In this document: one piece after another, positions 1 through 8,144 of the stretch
Numbering within the stretch: position 1 is the stretch's first letter
Layout of the letters: the number at the start of each line of letters is the position of its first letter
NCBI RefSeq assembly: GCF_017654605.1
Contig: NZ_CP072113.1
Location: 1,054,001 to 1,118,000, forward strand
DNA: 64,000 nt
Reading direction: 5' to 3'
Source: Yimella sp. cx-51
GTDB taxonomy: Bacteria > Actinomycetota > Actinomycetes > Actinomycetales > Dermatophilaceae
Made by a program: the position numbers and the translations under genes
The notes under the pieces: model-generated
Seen by the model: the letters and a program-made list of their open reading frames with translations, nothing else
What the model was told of the DNA's origin: nothing
Database searches by the model: none

Positions 1-1190
1 GTGACCTGCGTTACTTTCGCCGTCTGAAAACTGGCCTTCTCACCATTGGAGGCCGCTATCTGTTGGCTCGCCGTGCGCCAGATCAGGCCGTTGACTTCGC
101 CCGGCGCATCGAAGGTCCGTGCCACCGCGTAGGTCGAATGGTCGACCATCTCGATCCCGGCAACGCTTGCGTCCTTGTTGCCCGAGAAGTTCGCGACAAC
201 CCACACCGCGTCGGTATCACTGGGCACCTTGCCGATCACCAGTGTCTGCTTCATCGGCGGAACCTCGGTGGCTGTGGGATCCAGCGATGGCAGCTCCGTT
301 GCGTGCGCGCCCCAGGGTGTTGCACTGAGTGGCGCTGGCTTGCCGTCGACGGCGGCGCGGAGGCGCCCGCCGCGGTTGTCCAAGCCGACCGTGAGCTCGG
401 TCGCATTTTCGGCCCACGGAGGTGCTTGGAGGGTGGCTTCGCCCGGCGGTGGGTCGGAGGATGCGCGCAGCCAGAGGAACAAGACGCCACTGGCACGCGG
501 CACGAAGATCTCCACCGTCGCGATGCCCTTGTGGGGCCGAGCCTGCCACCACGCAGCGACTCCGACCGTTACGGCGGCGGTCGCGCCGAGCACTCCGCCG
601 AGTACGCGCCGTCGACTGACACCCGATGAGCGCGCGGCGCCTGCTGCTATCCGGTCGCGGTCGATCGGTGCTGCTGGACAAGGCACGTCGTCGTAAGGCA
701 GCTGCTGGAGGTCGGTGCTGCGTGCGCGCACCAGTTCCAGCGCCTGATCACTGCGTCGCTCCGCCGCCGCGGGAGTGCCGCCAACGATGTCGGACACCTG
801 CAGGGTCGAGAGATTCGCGTAATGACGTAGCACCATCGCCGTCCGGTCAGCGATCGGCACAGAGCCGAGCACCTTCTCGGCCTCGTTCTGGCGCAGTTGA
901 ACTCGTTGCGTAGAGCCTTCTGCGGCAACCGTGTCTTCGGGGTGAAGCGGTGGTTGCTCGGCCTTGATCGCCTGTACGAGCAAGCGATATGCGTTGCGCA
1001 CGGGCTGATCAGCGCCGAGCCTTCTCCAGTCGTCCTGCATCCGGACGAGGGCTGTCTCGGTCAGCGCCGTCGCGCGTTCACGGTCGCAGGTGATCAGCCA
1101 GGCAACCCGTAGGAGTTCGTCCTCGGTGACGTCGGCGAATTCCTCGAAGCTGCGGCCGGCGTCGGTGGAGGATTCCTCGGAGAACGCCAT
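1..1190 (-). CDS. SigE-family sigma-like protein fused to a transmembrane/extracytoplasmic part (3' end outside window)
   Basis: Reading the minus strand from ATG at 1190 gives about 396 open codons that run off the left edge. Residues about 15-58 resemble region 2 of SigE-family ECF sigma factors (FEEF, LLRVAWLITCDRERA, DDWRRL). Residues 108-157 resemble region 4 (RTAMVLRHYANLS and a helix-turn-helix). A positively charged stretch SRRR then precedes one membrane helix at about 194-215, followed by a soluble part predicted to lie outside the membrane. A sigma-type module covalently joined to a membrane anchor could act as its own sigma/anti-sigma pair, or be a degenerate non-promoter-binding protein; this is inference. 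GAGAAG lies 11 nt before the start. The C-terminus is not visible. Confidence 0.72.
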   Translation of the reverse strand, partial: MAFSEESSTDAGRSFEEFADVTEDELLRVAWLITCDRERATALTETALVRMQDDWRRLGADQPVRNAYRLLVQAIKAEQPPLHPEDTVAAEGSTQRVQLRQNEAEKVLGSVPIADRTAMVLRHYANLSTLQVSDIVGGTPAAAERRSDQALELVRARSTDLQQLPYDDVPCPAAPIDRDRIAAGAARSSGVSRRRVLGGVLGATAAVTVGVAAWWQARPHKGIATVEIFVPRASGVLFLWLRASSDPPPGEATLQAPPWAENATELTVGLDNRGGRLRAAVDGKPAPLSATPWGAHATELPSLDPTATEVPPMKQTLVIGKVPSDTDAVWVVANFSGNKDASVAGIEMVDHSTYAVARTFDAPGEVNGLIWRTASQQIAASNGEKASFQTAKVTQV

Positions 1191-1289
1191 CGGGTCATTA
1201 TCTTCTCGGTGGTGGGCCGAAGCACCGGCGCTTTGCCGAATCGTTGCGCAGTAGGGTTTGACCCGACTTCCCACCAGCCAAGGAGAGCA

Positions 1290-2072
1290 GTGGCGCAGCG
1301 TCTGCACACCACCACGACCGGCACCCGCGGCCCACGCATCGCGTTCCTGCACGGACTGTTCGGTCAGGGTAAGAACTGGACCCAGATCGCCAAGGCACTC
1401 GCGGGCGACTACCGGCCGACCCTGATCGATCTGCCGAACCACGGTCAGTCGCCATGGAGCGACGAATTCTCCTATCGCGCAATGGTGCTCGCCGTCGCGA
1501 ACGAATTGCGCGCCATCGATCCGGACGAGCCGTGGATCGTGCTCGGACACTCGATGGGCGGCAAAGTGGCGATGCTGCTGGCCCTCGAACACCCCGAGCT
1601 CGTGCAGCGATTGATCGTCGTCGACATGTCGCCGGTCGACTACGGCGGCCTCACCTCCTTCAACGACTACGTCGAGGGCATGCTCGCCCTGGACCTCGAT
1701 CAGGTAGCCAGCCGCGCGGACGCCGATCGCCTCGCCACCGCGTGGGTGCCGGAGGCAGGCACGCGCGCATTCTTGTTGCAGAACCTGCGCCGCACCGACG
1801 ACGGCTGGCGCTGGCAGGTCAACCTCGACCTCTTGGGTCGGTCGCTGCAACTCCTCGGTGGCTGGCCGACTGATGTCGATGCGGCGCCCTTCGAGGGTCC
1901 GACCCTGTGGGTGGCCGGCGGCGACAGCAACTACGTGAGGCCTGACTACGCGAAGGTCATGCGCGAGTTGTTTCCCCGCGTCCGGCTCGTCACCATCAAG
2001 GGCGTGGGCCACTGGCCGCATTCGCAGGCCCCGGAGGTATTCCTCAGCACCATCCGTCCGTTCCTGGGCTGA
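1290..2072 (+). CDS. alpha/beta-fold hydrolase (YbfF-like esterase)
   Basis: This 260-residue protein has the alpha/beta hydrolase layout: HGLFGQGKNW near the N-terminus (oxyanion region), nucleophile elbow GHSMGG with Ser88, acid Asp212 (GGDSNYV) and His241 (GVGHWPHS). The sequence style (DLPNHGQSPW) matches the YbfF-type acyl esterases; the substrate is unknown. I chose the GTG at 1290 because AGGAGA lies immediately upstream. An in-frame ATG at 1209 would add 27 residues of unconvincing composition. It stands alone, divergent from the sigma-like gene to its left. Confidence 0.85.
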   Translation: MAQRLHTTTTGTRGPRIAFLHGLFGQGKNWTQIAKALAGDYRPTLIDLPNHGQSPWSDEFSYRAMVLAVANELRAIDPDEPWIVLGHSMGGKVAMLLALEHPELVQRLIVVDMSPVDYGGLTSFNDYVEGMLALDLDQVASRADADRLATAWVPEAGTRAFLLQNLRRTDDGWRWQVNLDLLGRSLQLLGGWPTDVDAAPFEGPTLWVAGGDSNYVRPDYAKVMRELFPRVRLVTIKGVGHWPHSQAPEVFLSTIRPFLG

Positions 2073-2126
2073 GAGCAAACCATCGTCTCGCGGTACTTGT
2101 CTGCTGCTCACCGATAGCGTGTCCAC

Positions 2127-3209
2127 ATGAAGGCACCGGTGCTGCATGTGAAGGGCTCGATCCTGGTCAGCGAGACGGAGGTGCGCGAGCAGCTCTGGGT
2201 GATCGACGGTCGGGTCACGTTCAACCGGCCCATGGGCGGCGAAGTGCACACGATCACCGGGTACGTGCTGCCCGGGCTGGTCGACGCGCACTGCCACGTC
2301 GGTCTGGAGGCTACTGGCGGCGTCACCCAGGAACGCGCAGAGGAGCATGCGATCGCCGATCGCGAGGCTGGTGCACTGCTGCTGCGTGATGCCGGTTCGC
2401 CGATCGACACCCACTGGATGGACGAGCGCGACGACCTACCCCGCATCATTCGCGCCGGTCGGCACATCGCGCGCACCAAGCGCTACATCCGCAACTTCGC
2501 CCACGAGATCGAGCCGGAAGACCTCGTCGCATACGTCCGCCAAGAAGCGCGCCGAGGCGACGGCTGGGTGAAGCTGGTCGGCGACTGGATCGACCGCGAC
2601 CGCGGCGACCTCGCGCCCTGCTGGCCACGGGAGGCGCTCATAGCAGCCATCGACGCTGCCCACGAGGAGGGTGCCCGAGTGACCGCCCACTGTTTCGGCG
2701 AGGAGTCGCTCTACGACTTCGCCGCCGCCGGTACCGACTGCATCGAACACGCCACCGGACTCCAACAAGACAGCATCGATCAGTTTGTGGCACAAGGGAT
2801 TTCGATCGTGCCCACCTTGGTCAACGTCGAGAACTTCCCGAAGTTCGCGGATGCGGGGGAGAGCAAGTTCCCCAAGTACGCAGCCCACATGCGTGACCTC
2901 TACGACCGTCGGTTCGCCACCGTCGCGGCGGCGCACGAAGCCGGCGTGAAGGTCTACGTCGGCACGGACGCCGGCGGGCAACTACCGCACGGACTCGTGG
3001 CCGATGAGGTGGCGGAGTTCGTCCGAGCCGGCATGACGAATATCGAGGCGCTCAGCTCTGCCACCTGGGGTGCACGGGCGTGGCTGCGCCGTCCCGGTAT
3101 CGAGGAGGGACAGAGCGCCGACTTCATCGTCTACGCGGACGACCCGCGCGAGGACGTCGGCGTGCTCAAGGCGCCGACGCACGTCGTGCTGCGTGGGCGG
3201 GTGACCTGA
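2127..3209 (+). CDS. amidohydrolase family metal-dependent hydrolase
   Basis: A 360-residue amidohydrolase-superfamily enzyme. The metal-ligand set is visible: DAHCH (His55, His57), a His at 188 (TAHCFGEE), His208 (IEHATG) and Asp281 (GTDAGG). The N-terminal and C-terminal strands (VLPGLVDAHCH; ADFIVYADDPREDV) form the small beta-sandwich typical of imidazolonepropionase- and prolidase-like members. The substrate cannot be told. It starts 54 nt after the esterase gene on the same strand, so the two may be co-transcribed. Confidence 0.85.
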   Translation: MKAPVLHVKGSILVSETEVREQLWVIDGRVTFNRPMGGEVHTITGYVLPGLVDAHCHVGLEATGGVTQERAEEHAIADREAGALLLRDAGSPIDTHWMDERDDLPRIIRAGRHIARTKRYIRNFAHEIEPEDLVAYVRQEARRGDGWVKLVGDWIDRDRGDLAPCWPREALIAAIDAAHEEGARVTAHCFGEESLYDFAAAGTDCIEHATGLQQDSIDQFVAQGISIVPTLVNVENFPKFADAGESKFPKYAAHMRDLYDRRFATVAAAHEAGVKVYVGTDAGGQLPHGLVADEVAEFVRAGMTNIEALSSATWGARAWLRRPGIEEGQSADFIVYADDPREDVGVLKAPTHVVLRGRVT

Positions 3210-3216
3210 CGCGGTC

Positions 3217-3804
3217 TCAGTAATCGGCGCGCGGCTCGATCCTGGCCGGGCTGTAGTGCCGCAGCTGGGGTGGCTCCGCCTGCAGCAGGAGTGACTGCGA
3301 AACCACCGCTTTGCCGCGTCGGAGCGTGCTGGACGAATGCGGCCCACCCAGTGCGAGCATCGGGGTGTACATGAATCCCTCGTCGAAGTCGGGCACACCG
3401 AGTCGAGCAGCCGCCTCGGTGAAGTGTCGGCTCTCCAACACCCGTTCGCGGTAGGCGGGGTCGCCGAATGCGCACAACGCCTCAGCCACGGGCTGGCCCG
3501 ACTCGGAGACGATGTCCATGGCACTCCACCGCAGCTTCATCGCAGTGAAGCTGGCCGTCTCGGGGATGAACATGATCGTGTCGCAGAGCGCGGTCAGGAA
3601 GATCGGGACGCCGCTGCGCAGATGGACGAACTGCTTCTCCTCGAACCACTGCGGGTCGACCACACGGAGGAATCCGTCGTCCACGAAGCCCACTCCGTGC
3701 TCGCGCCACATCGCGACGATCTCGTCACCGACGCGGTCGGCGTACTCCTCGATCACATTGCTCGGCATCGGGGCGATGGTGTGGAAGGTGTCGAAGACCG
3801 GCAT
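3217..3804 (-). CDS. GAD-like / DUF1851 domain protein (T6SS-immunity Tdi1-like)
   Basis: A 195-residue protein starting at ATG 3804 behind AAGGAG at six-base spacing. The N-terminal half (IEEYADRVGDEIVAMWREHG, VDDGFLRVVDP) matches the GAD-like domain. The C-terminal half (GDPAYRERV, FMYTPMLALGG) matches DUF1851, the fold of the Agrobacterium Tdi1 immunity protein. Such proteins often neutralise polymorphic nuclease toxins. No toxin gene lies beside it here, so it may be an orphan immunity gene or have a housekeeping role in Actinobacteria. It is convergent with the amidohydrolase gene, seven bases between stops. Confidence 0.72.
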   Translation of the reverse strand: MPVFDTFHTIAPMPSNVIEEYADRVGDEIVAMWREHGVGFVDDGFLRVVDPQWFEEKQFVHLRSGVPIFLTALCDTIMFIPETASFTAMKLRWSAMDIVSESGQPVAEALCAFGDPAYRERVLESRHFTEAAARLGVPDFDEGFMYTPMLALGGPHSSSTLRRGKAVVSQSLLLQAEPPQLRHYSPARIEPRADY

Positions 3805-3916
3805 CTGCTGCTCCTTGTGCTGGATGAGGACGAGCCACTCCACATCATGGCAACGGCTCGGCACTTCGGGCGGCGGGCGGTCGCTCGTACAGCCGACAGC
3901 CTGGAACAATGTGCCG

Positions 3917-4816
3917 ATGCTCCCTGCCTCCCCACTACGCGCCGACGGTGACCGGGTGTGGGTGGCGAGCGTCGCCGAGAGCGACGTGGTGCCGTACGGG
4001 CGAGCGGTGGAGCAGTCGGCGCAGCGCATCGGCTACTGGAATCCGGTCGACCCGCGCGATCTGCTGGTGCACCTGGAGCGGCAGAGCGACAGTCACCGCA
4101 CCGTGATCATCCACGCCAGGCAACCGAGCGGCACCCACGACATCGTCGGAAAAGTCAATGTTTCCAACGTGGTTCGCGGCCGGTTCATGTCGGCGACCAT
4201 GGGTTACGACGCCTACGACCCGTACGCCGGCACCGGCCTGTTCGCCGAGGGCATGCGACTGGTCATCGGGCTCGCGTTCGCGGCACAACCGGCCGGAATG
4301 GGTTTGCGCCGGCTGGAGGCCAATGTGCAACCGGCCAACACGCGCTCCGCCGGATTGCTGCGTTCGCTGGGCTTCCGGCGCGAACGGCACATAAGGCACA
4401 TGTTGTGGCTCGAAGGCGGCGGACGCCCGCCGAGCTGGCGCGATCACGATTCGTACGCCCTGACGATGGGCGAAACAGCATTGCCCTACCGGTCGAACGA
4501 GCATTCTCGGGTCGTGGTGGTCGTCGACGTCCGGGATGGCGGACGCACCGCCCGCAGCGTCGCGCAGGAACTCGGGCTGCCGGTGCTCTCGTCCGAAATC
4601 TTGTCGATGCCACAAATTTGGTCGGTGCTCGCTGATTCCGTCGGGGGAGCGGTGCTCCACCTCGATGTCGACGTGATCGGCGCGGACGTCATGCGCGCCG
4701 GTCTGGTCGAGGCGGGTGTCGACCCCGACCGGGTCATGCGAGTGACAACTCCCGCCGTCGACCAAGCATCTGCGGTGCGTCTGGCCCTCCGGGCCCGCGC
4801 GACTGCTCTCGGCTGA
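3917..4816 (+). CDS. GNAT N-acetyltransferase (RimJ/RimL type) with a 100-residue C-terminal extension
   Basis: Residues about 15-190 form a GNAT domain of the RimJ/RimL kind, with the acceptor loop and the LRRLEANVQPANTRSAGLL / SLGF acetyl-CoA region clearly visible. Residues about 195-299 form a second alpha/beta segment (HSRVVVVVDVRDGGR, LGLPVLSSEIL, VDPDRVMRVT) that I do not recognise; it looks like a Rossmann-type fold without a Walker A motif. ATG 3917 is used, with GTG 3911 an in-frame alternative. The ribosome site is weak. It is divergent from the GAD-like gene (112 bp between starts). Confidence 0.78.
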   Translation: MLPASPLRADGDRVWVASVAESDVVPYGRAVEQSAQRIGYWNPVDPRDLLVHLERQSDSHRTVIIHARQPSGTHDIVGKVNVSNVVRGRFMSATMGYDAYDPYAGTGLFAEGMRLVIGLAFAAQPAGMGLRRLEANVQPANTRSAGLLRSLGFRRERHIRHMLWLEGGGRPPSWRDHDSYALTMGETALPYRSNEHSRVVVVVDVRDGGRTARSVAQELGLPVLSSEILSMPQIWSVLADSVGGAVLHLDVDVIGADVMRAGLVEAGVDPDRVMRVTTPAVDQASAVRLALRARATALG

Positions 4817-4842
4817 CAACTGCTCCAAGCGCACATGCGAAA

Positions 4843-4882
4843 GTCCGCAAGACCGTGGGGATCACCCCACGGTCCTGCGGAC
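4843..4882. terminator. bidirectional hairpin terminator between the GNAT gene and aceB
   Basis: An 18-bp inverted repeat (starts GTCCGCAAG, loop ATCA) with a single A-C mismatch lies between two convergent stop codons, at 4816 (+) and 4894 (-). It is GC-rich with no strong U-tract, as is usual in Actinobacteria, and is placed to end transcription from both sides. Confidence 0.75.
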
Positions 4883-4893
4883 CTTCAGTCAGA

Positions 4894-6585
4894 TCACGCA
4901 GCCGAGGTGGCGCCGACCGGACCTCCGACGTTCTCCGACTGACGGATGTCCTCCTTGTCGATCGGACCGCTGATGCGCAGCGGACGGTCGATCAGGTAGC
5001 GCACGTAGGCGTAGGTGGTGAAGAAGCCGGGCAGGTAGTCACCGAACGCGGTCTCCTCGAGCACTCCACGAGCCTGCTGGTAGCGCTCGGTGTGACGGTC
5101 GTCCAAGCCGCGCGTCAGCTTGGTCATCTCCTCCTCGACCACGCGGTCGAGCAGGTCGCGGGTGACGAACGGTCCCTCTGCCAACTGCGACTCGTGACGC
5201 AGCCACTGCCACAACTGAGCGCGGCTGATCTCGACCGTCGCGGCGTCCTCCATGAGCGTGTCGATCGCGACCGCGCCACGGCCGCCGATCCATGCGGCGA
5301 GGTAACGCAGCGCCACCGAGACGTTGGTGCGCACGCCCTGCAGGCTGATGGTCTGCTGCACTCCGTCGAGCGAGACGAGGTCGGTTGCGGTCACCGAGAT
5401 CGAGGGCCGGAGGTCGCGCTGGTCGTCCTTACCGCCGAGGACGCCAGCGTAGGCGACCTGGCAGGTCTCCACCAGCGCAGGGTGGGCCACCCACGATCCG
5501 TCGAAGCCTTCGGAGGCCTCACGCTCCTTCTCCGCACGGACGACGTTCAGTGCGCGCAGGCGACGCTCCTCGTCCTGCAGGGTGGGGTTGACCGCGGCCG
5601 GTCCGCCGATCGCGTGCGCACCGCGCTTGTGGCAGGTGTCGACCAACAGCTGGGTGTAGGCCCGCATGAACGGGGTGGTCATGGTGACCTTGTCGCGGTC
5701 AGGCAGCACGAACTCCTCACCACGCTGGGCGAAGGTGCGCACGTAGCTGAAGATGTAGTCCCAGCGTCCGGCGTTCAGGCCCGAGCTGTGCTCACGCAAC
5801 TCGTAGAGGATCTCGTCCATCTCGAAGGCCGAGGTGATGGTCTCGATGAGCACCGTCGCCCGGATCGTGCCCTGCGGGATGCCGAGTTCGTTCTGCGCGA
5901 AGACGAAGACGTCGTTCCACAAGCGGGCCTCGTGGTGGTTCTCGATCTTCGGCAGGTAGAAGTACGGGCCAGCGCCGAGGTCGATCAACTTCTGGGCGTT
6001 GTGGAAGAAGTAGAGGCCGAAGTCGACCAGTGTCGCCGACATCGGACGGGAGTCGATGGTGATGTGCTTCTCGCACAGATGCCATCCGCGCGGACGCATC
6101 ACCAGCGTCGGACGGTGCTCACCGACGGAGAGCTTCTCGCCGTTCGACTCGTCGTAGGTGAGCTGGCCGCGCACCGCGTCGAAGAGGTTGACCTGGCCCG
6201 CGATGATGTTCTGCCAGGTGGGGGCGGTGGCGTCCTCGAGGTCGGCGAGCCAGACGTTGGCGCCGGAGTTGAGCGCGTGCACGGCCATCTTGCGGTTGGC
6301 CGGCGACACCATCTCGCAGCGGCGGTCGTGCAGGCCGGGAGCCGGGGGAGCGACCTGCCAGGTGTCGTCCTCACGGATCGACTTCGTCTCGGGCAGGAAG
6401 TCCAGATCAGCGCCCTGGTTGATGCGACGGGAGTGCTGGCGGCGAGCCTGCAGCAGTTCGGCGCGGCGTCCGGCGAATTCGCTGTCGAGCTTGGCGACGA
6501 ATGCGAGGGCCTCCGGGGTGACGATCTCATCGAAGCGGGGGTGCATGGTGCCACGCACTGTCGGGGTGCCGTTGGGTCGGTTCAT
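4894..6585 (-). CDS. aceB: malate synthase A
   Basis: The 563-residue protein condenses glyoxylate and acetyl-CoA to malate, the second step of the glyoxylate shunt. Length and motifs (LADLEDATAPTW, MRPRGWH, KIENHHEARLW, GTIRATVLIETI, GRWDYIFS) fit malate synthase A rather than the 720-residue form G. A strong AAGGAGG sits 7 nt upstream of ATG 6585. It lies downstream of aceA on the same strand, but a perfect hairpin at 6661-6704 separates them, so it probably has its own promoter within 6586-6660. RamB control is expected from the family. Confidence 0.96.
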   Translation of the reverse strand: MNRPNGTPTVRGTMHPRFDEIVTPEALAFVAKLDSEFAGRRAELLQARRQHSRRINQGADLDFLPETKSIREDDTWQVAPPAPGLHDRRCEMVSPANRKMAVHALNSGANVWLADLEDATAPTWQNIIAGQVNLFDAVRGQLTYDESNGEKLSVGEHRPTLVMRPRGWHLCEKHITIDSRPMSATLVDFGLYFFHNAQKLIDLGAGPYFYLPKIENHHEARLWNDVFVFAQNELGIPQGTIRATVLIETITSAFEMDEILYELREHSSGLNAGRWDYIFSYVRTFAQRGEEFVLPDRDKVTMTTPFMRAYTQLLVDTCHKRGAHAIGGPAAVNPTLQDEERRLRALNVVRAEKEREASEGFDGSWVAHPALVETCQVAYAGVLGGKDDQRDLRPSISVTATDLVSLDGVQQTISLQGVRTNVSVALRYLAAWIGGRGAVAIDTLMEDAATVEISRAQLWQWLRHESQLAEGPFVTRDLLDRVVEEEMTKLTRGLDDRHTERYQQARGVLEETAFGDYLPGFFTTYAYVRYLIDRPLRISGPIDKEDIRQSENVGGPVGATSAA

Positions 6586-6660
6586 GACGTGCCTCCTTCA
6601 GGGGCCCGGCGATTGTCGCCGGATGGTCTGACTCGCGAATACGTTTGAGAGTGAAGAGAA

Positions 6661-6704
6661 CTCGGGACCCAGCGGCCGGAGCCAGGTGACCGCTGGGTCC
6701 CGAG
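6661..6704 (-). terminator. aceA terminator
   Basis: A perfect 15-bp stem (CTCGGGACCCAGCGG and its complement) around a 14-nt loop lies 41 bp past the aceA stop and upstream of aceB. It should uncouple the two glyoxylate genes although they point the same way. Confidence 0.75.
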
Positions 6705-6744
6705 TAGTACTTGGTGTTGCTGATCAGTCCTGAACGCTTCAGGA

Positions 6745-8025
6745 TCAGAACTGCGCCGACTCGGTGGAGTCCTTCAGCGCCGTGGTGGAGCTGTCGGGGT
6801 TCAGCGCGGTGGAGATCAGGTCGAAGTAGCCGGTGCCGACCTCGCGCTGGTGACGTGTGGCGGTGTAGCCGCGCTCCTCCGAGGCGAACTCGCGCTCCTG
6901 CAACTCGACGTAGGCCGTCATCTGCTCGCGGGCGTAGCCGTGGGCCAGGTCGAACATCGAGTAGTTGAGGGCGTGGAAGCCTGCGAGAGTGATGAACTGG
7001 AACTTGAAGCCCATCGCACCCAGCTCGCGCTGGAACTTGGCGATCGTGGCGTCGTCCAGGTGCTTCTTCCAGTTGAAGCTCGGCGAGCAGTTGTAGGCCA
7101 GCATCTGGTCGGGGAAGTCGGCCTTGACCGCCTCGGCGAACTTGCGGGCCAGCTCCAGGTCGGGGGTGCCGGTCTCCATCCAGATGAGGTCGGAGTAGGG
7201 CGCGTACGCCTTAGCGCGGGCGATGCAGGGCTCGATGCCGTTGCGCACCTTGTAGAAGCCCTCGCCGGTGCGCTCACCGGTCAGGAATTCCTTGTCGCGG
7301 TCGTCCACATCGGTGGTGAGAAGCGTCGCGGCCTCGGCGTCGGTGCGGGCGATGACGATGCTCGGCACACCGGCGACGTCCGAAGCGAGGCGAGCGGCGT
7401 TGAGGGTGCGGACGTGCTGCTGGGTCGGGATCAGCACCTTGCCACCGAGGTGGCCGCACTTTTTCTCCGAGGCCAGCTGGTCTTCCCAGTGCACACCGGA
7501 GGCGCCGGCGGCGATCATGGCCTTCATCAGCTCGTAGGCGTTCAGCGGGCCACCGAAGCCGGCCTCGGCGTCGGCGACGATCGGCACGACCCACTCGTCG
7601 ACGGACTTGATGCCCTCGGAGTGCTCGATCTGGTCGGCCCGCAGCAGTGCGTTGTTGATGCGCTGGACGACCGACGGCACCGAGTTGGCCGGGTAGAGCG
7701 ACTGGTCGGGGTAGGTGTGACCCGAGAGGTTGGCGTCACCGGCGACCTGCCAGCCGGACAGGTAGATGGCCTTGAGGCCGGCCTTGACCTGCTGCACGGC
7801 CTGGTTGCCGGTCAGTGCGCCGAGCGCGTTGACGAAGTCTTCGGTGTGCAGCTTGTTCCACAGCTGCTCGGCGCCACGCTTGGCCAGGGTGTACTCGATC
7901 GGGAACGAGCCGCGCAGCTTGACGACGTCGTCCGCGGTGTAGTCGCGGTCGATGCCCTTCCAGCGCTCGTTGGTGTCCCAGTCCTTCTGCAGGTCTTCGG
8001 CGGACTTGTGCAGGTTTTCGCTCAT
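6745..8025 (-). CDS. aceA: isocitrate lyase
   Basis: The 426-residue enzyme splits isocitrate into glyoxylate and succinate, letting the cell grow on acetate or fatty acids. The class signature KKCGH is at 188-192 with catalytic Cys190. DAEAGFGG (152-159), SLYPANSVP and NCSPSFNW are all present, and the length is that of the short Actinobacteria/E. coli type. ATG 8025 follows GAGGAG at two-base spacing; upstream in-frame codons read into the promoter region. It is divergent from ramB, 119 bp between starts. Confidence 0.97.
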   Translation of the reverse strand: MSENLHKSAEDLQKDWDTNERWKGIDRDYTADDVVKLRGSFPIEYTLAKRGAEQLWNKLHTEDFVNALGALTGNQAVQQVKAGLKAIYLSGWQVAGDANLSGHTYPDQSLYPANSVPSVVQRINNALLRADQIEHSEGIKSVDEWVVPIVADAEAGFGGPLNAYELMKAMIAAGASGVHWEDQLASEKKCGHLGGKVLIPTQQHVRTLNAARLASDVAGVPSIVIARTDAEAATLLTTDVDDRDKEFLTGERTGEGFYKVRNGIEPCIARAKAYAPYSDLIWMETGTPDLELARKFAEAVKADFPDQMLAYNCSPSFNWKKHLDDATIAKFQRELGAMGFKFQFITLAGFHALNYSMFDLAHGYAREQMTAYVELQEREFASEERGYTATRHQREVGTGYFDLISTALNPDSSTTALKDSTESAQF

Positions 8026-8132
8026 GGCTCCTCGTTCGATCAGGGTGTGAACTTCTTGCTGTGTCTCGATTCTTGCCACCGCTGACGCGAAAGTAGCCAA
8101 GTTTCCGATGTAAAGATCTGCACAATTTTCGT

Positions 8133-8138
8133 TAACAT
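8133..8138 (+). promoter_or_regulatory. candidate -10 element of ramB giving a leaderless message
   Basis: TAACAT matches the actinobacterial TANNNT -10 consensus and lies six bases before the ATG at 8145, so transcription could begin at the A of the start codon. No ribosome site precedes that ATG. The -35 is not obvious. The same 119-bp gap also holds the aceA promoter; I did not find a convincing RamB operator in it. Confidence 0.4.
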
Positions 8139-8144
8139 GCACAC

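Noticed and set aside
63-696. Plus-strand frames of 170-190 codons at the left edge.
   Set aside because: They are Arg/Pro-rich shadows. The minus-strand frame over the same bases gives a coherent sigma-like, membrane-anchored protein.
4855-6648. A 597-codon plus-strand frame.
   Set aside because: It lies antisense to the complete aceB gene, and its sequence resembles no family.
6850-8085. A 411-codon plus-strand frame over isocitrate lyase.
   Set aside because: It is antisense to aceA, and the product is rich in Val/Gly/Asp repeats typical of shadows.
8026-8144. RamB operator in the aceA-ramB gap.
   Set aside because: AAGTTTCC near 8099 resembles only part of the published RamB motif, so I do not list it as a site.
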